A DNA stretch of 64,000 nt, from the NCBI GenBank assembly GCA_020466095.1, contig CM035806.1:136095180-136159179 (forward strand), given 5' to 3'. The position numbers and the translations under genes were made by a program. How positions within the stretch are numbered: position 1 is the stretch's first letter; every line of letters starts with the position of its first letter. Shown here in pieces: positions 54,251-64,000 of the stretch. The DNA is from Chlorops oryzae (taxonomy: Eukaryota > Arthropoda > Insecta > Diptera > Chloropidae). Below the pieces are notes generated by a model. The model was not told where the DNA came from, did no database searches, and saw only the letters and a list, made by a program, of their open reading frames with translations.

Positions 54251-54892
54251 ATTTTTGGTAGTTGGGTAGTCACCAAGGATCAGCCAAAGTGCCTACTCTC
54301 ATGGGACGCTCGCCACCAGACGAACGACAGCGATATGACTCACACAAACACACACAGACACAGACACACACACACAATGTGCGCTCATTGCGACAGGGTA
54401 ATGGCATTATATGCTAATGGCGTTTAAAAGCCGTACGCCTTCCCTGATAAATGTCAAAAAAATTTCGATGCGATGGTCAACAGCACAATATGACGCAAAG
54501 GTTCTTTGCGCAAAAAGTGCATTCAAAATTTCCGCAATGACCTTCAGAGTATTTACTCACAGGCAGCGTTGTCCCTCACATAAGATTTTTCGTATCTAGG
54601 TATGTAAGTATCAACTCATATACATACGTATATGATATATCCAAAAGTATCCAAAAGTTTATTTTGTGTAATTACACTGTGATGGTTTTTTTTTAAATCT
54701 GAAATTTAAAAAGACAAGACCGGAGCGAACGAGAACCCCCTATTTCGGGTAGGAGGAATCGAACTGCCTCATTCGTTTTTATTAGTTACCGGTACGCCTT
54801 CATAAAAAAAATGTTTCAAAAGTTTTTTTTACCACTTTTTGGCCCATATTTATTACATACTACGTCTATACGTCAGCTATTTGCAATAAGAA
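54251..54892. repeat. Intronic DNA with an inverted copy of the 3021-3180 piece
   Basis: 54660-54845 reads TGTAATTACACTGTG, ACCCCCTATTTCGGGTAGG, GGAATCGAACTGC and TACCGGTACGCC, the inverse of 3021-3180. A CA-rich run lies at 54346-54378. Confidence 0.5.
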
Positions 54893-56036
54893 ACAAGTAA
54901 GGGTGTTATAGTCAGGCGAGCCTGACAATAGAATACCCGACACATACACACATGTTCAAATATTTTTAATATCAAGAGGTGTTTAAGACCATAAGGGGCC
55001 CCATATACCGACTTTTGATAGATTTATTTATGAAAACTGCCCCTTTGCCACGCCCACTTTTCCAATTTTTTTTGAACTGTAACACTACACCACAAATTTT
55101 GAAAAATTCTCTTATCCTCAACATATTATACATCATTTCTATGTAAAATTTCCCACTGAGTCCAAATATGAAGTTAAATTGTTCAAAAGTAGAACAGTTT
55201 TTGAGATATTCCAAAATAACTGTTTTTTCGGTTATAGAAAAAGATAACCTCACTTTGTATGTCATATCTCCGGTGTTTGTTAACTTAATTTTATTTTTTT
55301 GAAACTTAATGAAAGAGAATTAAATTATCTTTTCTATATTGAAAAAGTTATTTAATTTGCTCAAAAAACAAAAAAGTTATTCTTATTCAAAGTATATAAT
55401 TTGTGTAAATATTCGTCATTTTTTGCTATTTACCAACTTTCACATAATTTTTTTTTTACAAAAACTAAATTATCCTCTAAATTTCACCTTGCAGATCGAT
55501 AGCTTGTTTTGTAGCAAAAAAATTTAGAATCTTTCGGTCAAAATTGGTGGAAAATTGACTGAGTTATTTGGAATTTACGAAAAAATGCCATTTTTTATTC
55601 ATTGAAATATTTTCAAACTTCTTCTTGATTCACGTGGAACACTGTTAAGTAAATAAACTAAAAATGTTTTGATGATGTTTTTTTTGCGGTTCGCGTTATT
55701 TTTTGTTTCTCGGACAAGAAACCAACAAAAATCTCCCATCATCGCTTCGTTCCAATACCCTTGATAACGCGATTCCATTTGAACTCCAACCAACTTGAAC
55801 TCATGTCCCCGTTAGCACGCATACCAAATTTTATCAAGATAGCTCAACTCCTTCGATAAGAAAACTGTATACAAACAGACGGACAGACAGACGGACATGT
55901 CTAAATCGAATCTCCTGGTGACGCTGATCATTTCTATATACATTTTGTATAGTGTATCTCGACTGGTTCTGGGTGTTACACACAACCCAACAAACGCAAT
56001 ATACCCTCGACACAGAGTGTGTCGGGTATAAAAAAA
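54893..56036 (-). mobile_element. HINE/DINE-like element, family B, with ~715-bp insertion
   Basis: The plus-strand ends are ACAAGTAAGGGTGTTATAG with hairpin AGTCAGGCGAGCCTGAC, and CACAGAGTGTGTCGGGTATA. The complement of the (GTCY)n tract is at 55877-55902. The body is replaced from about 55078 to 55795 by unrelated AT-rich sequence (GTAACACTACACCAC ... ACTCCAACCAACTTG). No clear inverted repeats or duplication mark that insertion. Confidence 0.8.
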
Positions 56037-57411
56037 AAAATGGCCATTAGTGAAGTCACGGTTTATAGGGCAGTTTTTTCAGAACCAATTATACGTTTCA
56101 GTGCTGCCTGATTAAAAATATATAATAACATGGCAGCAATTATAGAAAACTTTTGGCTTTGAGCCCTGCAGTTATGAGCCGCTCAATTTCGTACGAAGGA
56201 ATTTTTGACCGGTCCAAATCCTACCGGTTATATTATGGAAGTTCGCTGCATCGAATTCGGCTAGTGGGCGGTCGGTAATAAGCGAGTTGGTTTAAGGGTA
56301 GTCTGTTAATGACAATTTCATCAACTTAGAATATATGTATGTAAGAAATTGGTTTTTTATTTTCCTTATTTGACTATCCTAAAACCAGACAATATTACGA
56401 CAATTGACCCAAAAAAAACTGATCTACGGTATGTCATTTGGCGGAGTAGTCCCTCTCCCATGACATGTTAAAAAGCTCAATTGAATGCATTAGAAGTGGA
56501 ATTATGAGGGCACTAATACTGGTACCATGAAGGACTGACCGAAGGCTACACTTGGATCAGTCCATATTACTGCAGGCAGGTTATTAGCAAAATGTTGAAA
56601 TGTTGGGCGACCAATTGAAGCGACCGTTTTGGGTTTTAATTTAAAAAAAAAATTTTTTTCGTTTTTATTTCAGCACTTTGATTTCAGCGTTACCAGATCT
56701 CCAAAATTAGTAAAAAATTTTAAAAAGCAGAGGTAGCACCTATAGTTTTATTGCAAATAGTTTCGTTAATCACAACTTGTTTTCGCAACTTAGTTAATTG
56801 CAATTAAAATTTTAAGTCATCGTTTATATGGGGAAATTTGCTTTTTATTTGCAAATAAGGCAATGATAAAATGACCCATTAGGTAGCTTGTTGTGAGTCT
56901 CTCCCAAACTCACATGTGGTCACCTTAAACCGAAATCAAAAGGCAGTGACCTGCATTTATGAATTTCTACTTCAAGGTGATTCCATGCTACTCAAAACCA
57001 CTGTCCAGCGTAAATTGCTGACAAATGCAAACATGCAGTTCGGCCGCTGGTAACAACAACAACACCGGCACAGTATAAGCACGATTGACAAACATCAGCA
57101 CTAGTACAGCGAATGCACAATTGCAATCCGATCGCTGGCAACAACAAAAACAACTCCACTAAGTGAACGGAAGTAAAGGCAACAACAACAGTATGGCAAT
57201 GTTGGTACAATTGCAGGTGAAGGTCGCGGTCAAGATTATGCAATATGTTCGGGAAGAATCGACGACGATCGCGGACCATGGGAATATTCAATATTGCAAG
57301 ATCAGCAATATTGATCTATATAAACGGAGATTCGACGACCAGAAGGGGACTTCTGCGAGCGTACTTACCAAAGGGCCACGACGGAGAAGTTAATAGAGTA
57401 GTCATTTTAAA
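56037..57411. other. Intronic DNA with a CAACAA-rich tract
   Basis: 57044-57195 is rich in AACAACAACA. An ATG-started frame at 57163 (MNGSKGNNNSMAMLVQLQVK) has low-complexity content. No convincing exon. Confidence 0.3.
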
Positions 57412-57413
57412 TA

Positions 57414-58586
57414 ACAGGTTGGCTGATAAGTCCCCGGTCTGACACATAGATGGCGTCGCTAGTATTAAATGCATATTATTTTTATATAGTGGCAACCTTC
57501 AAATGATTCGTGTCAAAATTTGACGTCTGTAAGTCAATTAGTTTGTGAGATAGAGCGTCTTTTGTGAAGCAACTTTTGTTATTGTGAAAAAAATGGAAAA
57601 AAAGGAATTTCGTGTTTTGATAAAATACTGTTTTCTGAAGGGAAAAAATACAGTGGAAGCAAAAACTTGGCTTGATAATGAGTTTCCGGACTCTGGCCCA
57701 GGAAAATCAACAATAATTGATTGGTATGCAAAATTCAAGCGTGGTGAAATGAGCACGGAGGACGGTGAACGCAGTGGACGCCCGAAAGAGGTGGTTACCG
57801 ACGAAAACATCAAAAAAATTCACAAAATGATTTTGAATGACCGTAAAATGAAGTTGATCGAGATAGCAGAGGCCAAAGGAACGTGTTGGTCATATCATTC
57901 ATCAATATTTGGATATGAAAAAGCTCTGTGCAAAATGGGTGCCGCGCGAGCTCACATTTGACCAAAAACAACAACGTGTTGATGATTCTGAGCGGTGTTT
58001 GCAGCTGTTAACTCGCAATACACCCGAGTTTTTGCGTCGATATGTGACAATGGATGAAACATGGCTCTATCACTACACTCCTGAGTCCAATCGACAGTCG
58101 GCTGAGTGGACAGCGATCGGTGAACCGTCTCCGAAGCGTGGAAAGACTCAAAAGTCCGCTGGCAAAGTAATGGCCTCTGTTTTTTGGGATGGGCATGGAA
58201 TAATTTTTATCGATTATCTTGAGAAGGGAAAACCCATCAACAGTGACTATTATATGTCGTTATTGGAGCGTTTGAAGGTCGAAATCGCGGCAAAACGGCC
58301 CCATATGAAGAAGAAAAAAGTGTTGTTCCACCAAGACAACGCACCGTGCCACAAGTCATTGAGAACGATGGCAAAAATTCATGAATTAGGCTTCGAATTG
58401 CTTCCCCACCCACCGTATTCTCCAGATCTGGCCCCCAGCGACTTTTTCTTGTTCTCAGACCTCCAAAGGATGCTCGCAGGGAAAAAATTTGGCTGCAATG
58501 AAGAGGTGATCGCCGAAACTGAGGCCTATTTTGAGGCAAAACCGAAGGAGTACTACCAAAATGGTATCAAAAAATTGGAAGGTCGT
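57414..58586 (+). mobile_element. mariner element, copy 2 (3'-truncated)
   Basis: It starts ACAGGTTGGCTGATAAGTCC after TA (57412-57413) and runs collinear with copy 1 at 31312 to GGAAGGTCGT (58586). After that the sequence is unrelated and the right inverted repeat is absent. Confidence 0.92.
57593..58586 (+). pseudogene. mariner transposase, 11-bp deletion and lost C-terminus
   Basis: Relative to copy 1, an 11-bp deletion after 57874 breaks the helix-turn-helix region and splits the gene into two overlapping frames. The second frame keeps all three catalytic Asp residues: VTMDETWLYHY, FHQDNAPCHKS and PYSPDLAPSDFFLF (DD34D spacing). After KKLEGR the frame continues into unrelated flanking sequence until 58664. 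Its 3' part is a useful reference for the errors in copy 1. Confidence 0.9.
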
Positions 58587-60053
58587 ACCTACCCAAGTGC
58601 CACGGCGTTAGGCAGTTACACCGTGGGATATAACAAGCTGTACCCATTTAAAACTGAAAAATGATCTAAAAAATCCTGTGAAAAACCATAAGTGCCAGGG
58701 TTAAATTTTTCTCCTAGCGAAATCACCCATGGAAATGATGAGGGGCCTTTTCTTTCGAACGGTCAATCCGAATCGTCATTGGATCGCGAATGAAATTGTA
58801 ATTGCCGACAATTTCATGCAATCAATCGCCATAATTCCCCAATTAGTCTCACTCGCTCTCATAATGAGTGACAACTTTGTGCAATAGTTATCGAACTATT
58901 GAATGCATGAATGCCGAAACTCAGTCAATCGAATTCAATTCAATTATGTATGAATGCAATCGAAGCTGATGGCGCGGAAGACACACTCAATGCAATACAA
59001 AACGAAGACATGAAAATCAGAAAATTGCTGTGAATGCTGGATGGTGTTTGAGGGGGGTCAGGGCGGTGAGGGCGGTGATGTGCGGGAATACACAAAAAAT
59101 TAATTAATGCAAATGCGTTTTCGCAATTCCTCTTTCGTACGGACAGCAAATCTCATAACATCGAGTGGGGCTGAACATGCCGATTGGTGCTGCTTGAATC
59201 GTGTCGACGTCAGCATCAACGTCACCCAATGTCGCTGCGAAACTGCGGAGGATGATCAAAGAAATACATGGGAGAGAAGAAAATGAATGAATGAATGAAT
59301 GGAACTATTATGCATTGAATAAAGAAATGATCTAAAAAGCTAAAGACGTGACAAATAAAATGTCTGGCAAAGAAAATGCCTAAAGCGCCAAAAAGCACAC
59401 CAAAGAAAGCAATCAAAAAATCAAAGAAAAGAAAAAACACAACCTATTGACTTATAAAGCTTTTTCTCCTACGCTGCAAAAGAAAATTAAAATTAACTTT
59501 TATAATTTGAATTATTTTAATAGAGAAATAAAAATTTTTATTCGTTCGGCCTGAAAGTATGCTTGGCAATGAACAGTTTTTTCTTTTCTTTGGCACGTGG
59601 CAGAAGTGCCAGGCGGCAGCTGGGAAGTGTTTAAAATGCCAAGTCTAGTGACGGAAAGAGGGACCGCAAATTGCGACACTAAAATATTTGGCCAATGGCA
59701 CTGCCTCGTGCCATCTGAGAGCATGTGAGATAATTTGAAATTTTCTGTGAAATTTTGCTTCAAATACAAAATGAAAAAAAAATCTAATAAATTTTGCACC
59801 AAAACTGAAAGACACGAGAAGAGAAGCAAACTCAATACAAGCAAACAAAAACACGAACATTTAAGCGACTCTAAAGTGCAAACTTTTCATTTCCAATTTT
59901 CATTTTCACAAAATGCCATAGGGTAATAGAGGTATGCTGCAAGCGATCGTATCACATGGTACCATATCGAATGGTCGTTGAGGTAAATACCACTCAGATT
60001 GACAGGTCAGGCCCGTTTATGGGGTTTGTTCGCCAAACGCCAAACGCCAAAAG
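58587..60053. other. Intronic DNA, nothing recognised
   Basis: A G-rich stretch GGGGGGTCAGGGCGGTGAGG lies near 59052. A GAATGAATGAATGAATG repeat is near 59283-59300. No gene. Confidence 0.3.
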
Positions 60054-60988
60054 AAACAAGTGAGGGTGCTATAGTCAGGCGAGCCTGACAATAAAATACC
60101 CGACACAAACACAATATTGAAAAGGTGTTTAAGTCCATAAGGGGCCCCATATGCCAGCTTTTGTTAAATTTCTTTATGAAAACCGCCCCTTTGCGACGCC
60201 CACTTTAAAATTTTTTTTTAAATCTAATCGGAGGCTTAAATATACGCTCAAATTATAAGTTTTTGGAGCAGTTTTTGTGATTTTCGTAACAGACCCTAGT
60301 ACTGGAGGTACCCCTAAAAATGGTCCGATCGGGTCCATTCTGGCACTTGTTCTTACTCATGTTCCCGTGAGCTCGCATACCAATACGCATACCGATTTTG
60401 TCAAGATAGCTCAACTCCTTCGATAAGAAAACTGTATACAAACAGACAGACAGACGGACAAGCAGACAGACGGACGGACATGGCCAAATCGAATCTGCTG
60501 GTCATATCGTCGGCTTAAAGTGTAAGCCTGCTAAGTCCACTTTTAACCGATTCTGACTTTTCGATGTCATTCGAAAGAAAAAAGCACACTGCATCGTCAA
60601 GCAAAAAAATCTTTTTTAATTTCAAATTCAAAATACGAAGAAATTGGTGATGAGTAAAGCTGCTAAGTCTAAATGTGGTCAAAGTTCACAGGTAATACCA
60701 ACAAGTGACTCCAACGTAGACTTTGTATAGTGCACAGAATCGAATTTAGAAGAGACTTCATATAGGAACAATATAAACCATCCATGTTTTGGGTCTTCTT
60801 CCCAAGCTTGAAGTCTTGAAAAAAAAAGTGTTTTTTGTTTTCCCTGTAAAGTTTTGAAATTGTAAGTTAGCAGGTTTACACTTTAAGCCGACGATATATT
60901 TTGTATGGTCTATCTCGATTGGTTCTGGGTGTAACACACAATCACACAAACGCTATATACCCTCGACACAGAGTGTGTCGGGTATAAA
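60054..60988 (-). mobile_element. HINE/DINE-like element, family B, interrupted by a TIR element
   Basis: ACAAGTGAGGGTGCTATAG with hairpin AGTCAGGCGAGCCTGAC is at the left. The complement of the (GTCY)n tract is at 60439-60480 and CACAGAGTGTGTCGGGTATA at the right. The TIR element 60508-60893 sits between GCTGGTCATAT and ATATATTTTGTATGG, where other copies read continuously. Confidence 0.85.
60508..60893. mobile_element. TIR element with 4-bp TSD (CGTCGGCTTAAAGTGTAA family), intact copy
   Basis: Left CGTCGGCTTAAAGTGTAAGC, right TTTACACTTTAAGCCGACG, flanked by ATAT (60504-60507 and 60894-60897). Length is 386 bp. It carries no transposase. It matches the split copy at 41496-42355 in reverse complement. 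Confidence 0.8.
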
Positions 60989-61356
60989 AATGCCGCACAC
61001 ACATAGGCGACACATCCCAGCAGGGCACATGCCATGGCTGTTGCGCTAAATTAGCCGCCTTCGATCTCTATTCACTTCGGTTTTGCACTCCGGTAGTCGG
61101 TTAGGTCGATATATGTATGTATGTTATATGACTGTCGTCCATGTTCTGAAGGCGCATTTATCGTTTTTTTGATTTAGTATGACAGGTCCTGTCAACTCCA
61201 TAATTCTTGCCGAGAGCTCGTCATCTTCGAAGACTACAAATTGTGCAGTCTAGCCTGGCAGGGCTTAACAATATACATACTTATATAGATTTTTTTTTTT
61301 TTTTTTTTTTAATGCGTTATAAATCAATACCTTCGAAATATCCATTCGCTACTTAC
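60989..61356. other. Intronic DNA next to exon 61357-61500
   Basis: A poly(T) run lies at 61290-61310. Nothing else was recognised. Confidence 0.3.
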
Positions 61357-61500
61357 CCGAATGGCTTGCCTCCTTTATGAGATCGTTAATGATTTCGTCG
61401 CGTACATTTATGCCGAGATTCTTCAGCATGAATTGCAATTCATTCGCCGTCACGCGACCATCGCGATTTCTATCCAATAAATCGAAAGCCGTTCGAAGGT
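61357..61500 (-). CDS. Calmodulin-like EF-hand protein, exon with EF-hand 1
   Basis: Acceptor CTCCCATAG precedes 61500 and donor GTAAGT follows 61357. It reads LRTAFDLLDRNRDGRVTANE then LQFMLKNLGINVRDEIINDL and IKEASHSG. EF-hand 1 has canonical Asp-1, Asn-3, Asp-5, Gly-6, Val-8 and Glu-12. The exon begins in phase 1 (two bases complete an upstream codon) and ends inside the EF-hand 2 loop. With exons at 25332-25482, 16268-16416 and 11983-12005 it forms one four-EF-hand protein, all junctions in phase. Such proteins bind calcium and act as sensors; the partner is unknown. Exon architecture and the long EF2-EF3 linker differ from calmodulin itself. At least one upstream exon is missing. Confidence 0.9.
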
Positions 61501-62676
61501 CTATGGGAGAAATACGAAGAGAGAGGGAGAAAAATTATTTCAAAAATGTTGCCAATTGATTAGAAATATGTATGTATGTACGTCGTCTATAGCTTCGAGA
61601 CGTCAAACTAGATGTACCTACTTAAATTTGTTGTTATAAGCCACAAATTAAGTACCATGCGAAATGTCAACGAATGAATTTCCGAAATGCCAAAAACGAA
61701 AAAAAGAACATAATTTAATTCGTTTGTTCTATCAGTTCATTATGCTGATTTTGATCATTGCAATTTATCTGACTTACGCAATAACTCCGCATACCGCGGT
61801 ACCGTACAGACGCGTCGTGGGTACGCTCTTATGACACAAGAACAATTTCAGAGATGAGCGCAAATTGCATTACGTCTGCCTTAAGCCATGAAGGATATTT
61901 AACTATTCACAGATATTAATACTCAACGGAGTATAAGAAATTTGCGTTGATTAGCAATTATTTCTTGATTTTTTTTTTTATTCTCTTTCTTTCTACTTTT
62001 TTCGCCTACACAAAATCCCCGAAATGGCGGAGAGCCTCTTGTAGGGACGCCAGCGATAAAAAGAAGGAAAAATGGCATACATATAGAAAATACAAAAACA
62101 GAAGGCCTGGGTAATGAAATGTGATACAGCGAAGCCTGTTCCTGTTTTTTTTTTTTTTTTTTTAATTTTTTGTTTATTTTTTTGTTCTCGGTTAGGAAAT
62201 TGCGCCGCTGTTGATTTTTCTTTCTCTTGAAGTTTTAACGCGAACCTCCATCGCTTGGTTTTTGTCCTGGTCGTAATCGGTGGTCCTGGTTGTTGTCGTT
62301 TTTTGTTCGCGTATCAAAGTGAAAGAACGCAAAACACGTCTAAGCGACATCAAGGCGAAATCAGCCATTGCGATTAGAATACGAGCTCAATTAATTTTAT
62401 GCAGCATAATTTCTGGGGACGGCAACATTGCTTGAACGTCGTTGAACGCTGCCCACGCAAAATTCCAAGTTCATTCCAAACTTTGTGCCTTCGTATTTTT
62501 ATTTTATTGATTATTCTATCATTTCATTAATTTTCTTTTCGTTTCTTCTTATTTTCTTTTTTATTGAATTCAATTGCTCTCTGTATCCATTTCAAGTGTG
62601 GAATCATAAATGCGTAAGTTTGATTGATTTGCTCAATGGGAAAAATGTTCAACAACGAAACAAAATTACCTTAATA
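61501..62676. other. Upstream intron of the calmodulin-like gene
   Basis: A donor-like complement (ACTTACGC near 61770) exists, but the frame to its right does not clearly continue the protein. Poly(T) runs lie at about 61968 and 62143-62163. No exon is called. Confidence 0.35.
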
Positions 62677-63540
62677 ACAAGTAAGGGTGTTATAGTTCAG
62701 ACGAGCCTGGCCAATAAATACCCCACACAGTTCAAATTTTGTTATAAAACTTTAAAATGCGCCCTAAAAACCGGTTCATATATTATTGTTAATTGTTTAA
62801 TATTTTGAGTTTTTTAAAGGCGCTAGTTAATGACTCCCGTTGCTACGCTCACTTGACCATATTTTTTATTTATTTTTTTTATTTTTATTCTAATTGGAGG
62901 TTTAAATATGCGCTCAAGTTCTGAATTTCTTTGAAATATTTCGAAAAAGTTCGATTTTGGGGCAAGTTTGGGATTTTTGTGGTAGACCCTAGTACTGGAA
63001 GTATCCTTAAAAATGGTCCGATCACGAATATTTATGGAGAGAATGTTTATGGCTGCAAAGGAAGCTTTCGTGCCAATTTTCGTAGGAGACAATTTTCGAA
63101 AAACGCCCTTCTGCCACGCCCAATTTGCTAATTTTCGAAAATCACATTATTTGCCTTTAAATATGTTCAAATGTAAAATTTCATCAAAATATCTTGAAAA
63201 ATTTCGATTTTAGAGCAGTTTATGTGATTTTCATAGCAGACCCTAGTACTGGAGGCACCCCTGAAAATGGTCCGATCGGGTCCATTCTCGAACTTGTTCT
63301 TACTCATGTCCCTACTCATGAGCAAGCATGCCAAATTTCGTCAAGATAGCTCAACTCCTTCGATAAGAAAACTGTATACAGACAGACAGACAGACATAAG
63401 AAGCTGAATCGAATCTCCTGGTAACGCTGATCACTTCTATAGGTATATATATTTTGATTGGTCTATCTCGACTGGTTCTGGGTGTTACACTCGTACGCAC
63501 AAACGGAATATACCCTTGACACAGAGTGTGTCGGGCATAC
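62677..63540 (-). mobile_element. HINE/DINE-like element, family B
   Basis: ACAAGTAAGGGTGTTATAG, two body repeats with AGACCCTAGTACTGGA, the complement of (GTCY)n near 63381-63396, and ACACAGAGTGTGTCGGGCAT. The hairpin is degraded (GTTCAGACGAGCCTGGC). Confidence 0.8.
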
Positions 63541-64000
63541 TGATGATTCGAAGAGTTTGATTCACTTTAGGTTCTTTTTGCTGCGCCTTTGACAAATAAA
63601 ATTCTAAAGGCATTTGGAGTCAATCCGAGGACTCTGAGTCTGAGTGTGGTGTCATTCAAATGTAAAAGGACACTCTCGAATGGCAACAGCTTTATAAAGA
63701 CAATATTTATGTGCTAACGTCTCTTTGTTTTCCTCTTTATTTTTGTTTTTATATTCATTTATTTATTTATTTATTTGATTTATTTTTTATTTTATTTTTT
63801 TTTTTTTTTGGCTCAATTTATTCCTGTTCTTCTTTTTGCCATTCTATTTTATCTCTTGAATGAAAACGAATACGCCAAGAAAACAGCTACATATTTGCAT
63901 TTTAAATTGCAATTTTCTTTCAGATATTATTTTCGTTTATACCGTTCAATGTTATGGATCAGTTACGTCGGACAGGAAATCAGGAAACAAACGAAAAGCC
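63541..64000. other. AT-rich DNA with an (ATTT)n run
   Basis: TTTATTTATTTATTTATTTG lies at about 63757-63776, followed by a T-run. No gene was recognised at the right edge. Confidence 0.35.

Noticed and set aside
61771..61860. Upstream exon of the calmodulin-like gene ending at ACTTACGC
   Set aside because: The phase would give His before LRTAF, and the preceding frame lacks any EF-hand or other recognisable motif. Not supported.

Overview
The window is nuclear DNA from a higher fly (Diptera, Brachycera). A tephritid fruit fly or close relative is likely, but that is an inference. The evidence is GT-AG introns with fly-like exons, very AT-rich intergenic DNA, CAA/CAG-rich stretches, and DINE/HINE-type (Helentron-associated) repeats with the (GTCY)n microsatellite typical of dipterans. 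No bacterial or CRISPR features were seen.

Few host genes are present. (1) Positions 2-1743 (+) hold the 3' end of an MDC1/mu2-like DNA-damage gene: a low-complexity charged region followed by a tandem BRCT unit. (2) Positions 8591-8902 (+) hold an intronless 103-codon ORF of unknown function. (3) Positions 9406-9917 (-) hold a three-exon gene resembling TOM22, including a 42-nt microexon. (4) A calmodulin-like gene with four EF-hands runs on the minus strand across most of the window. Its four visible exons (61357-61500, 25332-25482, 16268-16416 and 11983-12005) join in phase. They imply introns of about 35.9, 8.9 and 4.3 kb and a last exon with only 23 coding nucleotides; its 5' exons lie outside the window or were not found. 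Weaker candidates are a frameshifted small secreted-protein ORF near 33.1-33.35 kb (-), a possible exon at 33.42-33.58 kb (+) and a possible 5' exon at 35.28-35.35 kb (+).

Most of the rest is mobile DNA, largely inside the introns of the calmodulin-like gene. There are two HINE/DINE-like families (A and B, about a dozen copies), a 4.2-kb 5'-truncated CR1/L2-group LINE with an intact 990-codon ORF2 inserted in the tandem repeats of a HINE-A copy, and a 656-bp LINE fragment with a 13-bp target-site duplication. Two mariner copies (31312-32628 and 57414-58586) are both disabled. Two hAT-type elements have perfect 8-bp duplications (3233-3708 and 52952-54242). There are several MITEs with TA, TAA, TCA or 4-bp duplications, a decayed Harbinger-like element carrying both transposase-like and MADF-like remnants, a tRNA-derived SINE in two copies each with 11-bp duplications, long palindromic elements, and a 1-kb (TTATG)n array.

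The most notable findings are the reassembled giant-intron calmodulin-like gene, a terminal-inverted-repeat family with 4-bp duplications that is nested reciprocally with HINE-B at two loci, and the cluster of 1-2 base insertions confined to the 3' end of one mariner copy, which may be an assembly artefact. No computation or database search was run. Family names rest on motifs and structure read by eye.
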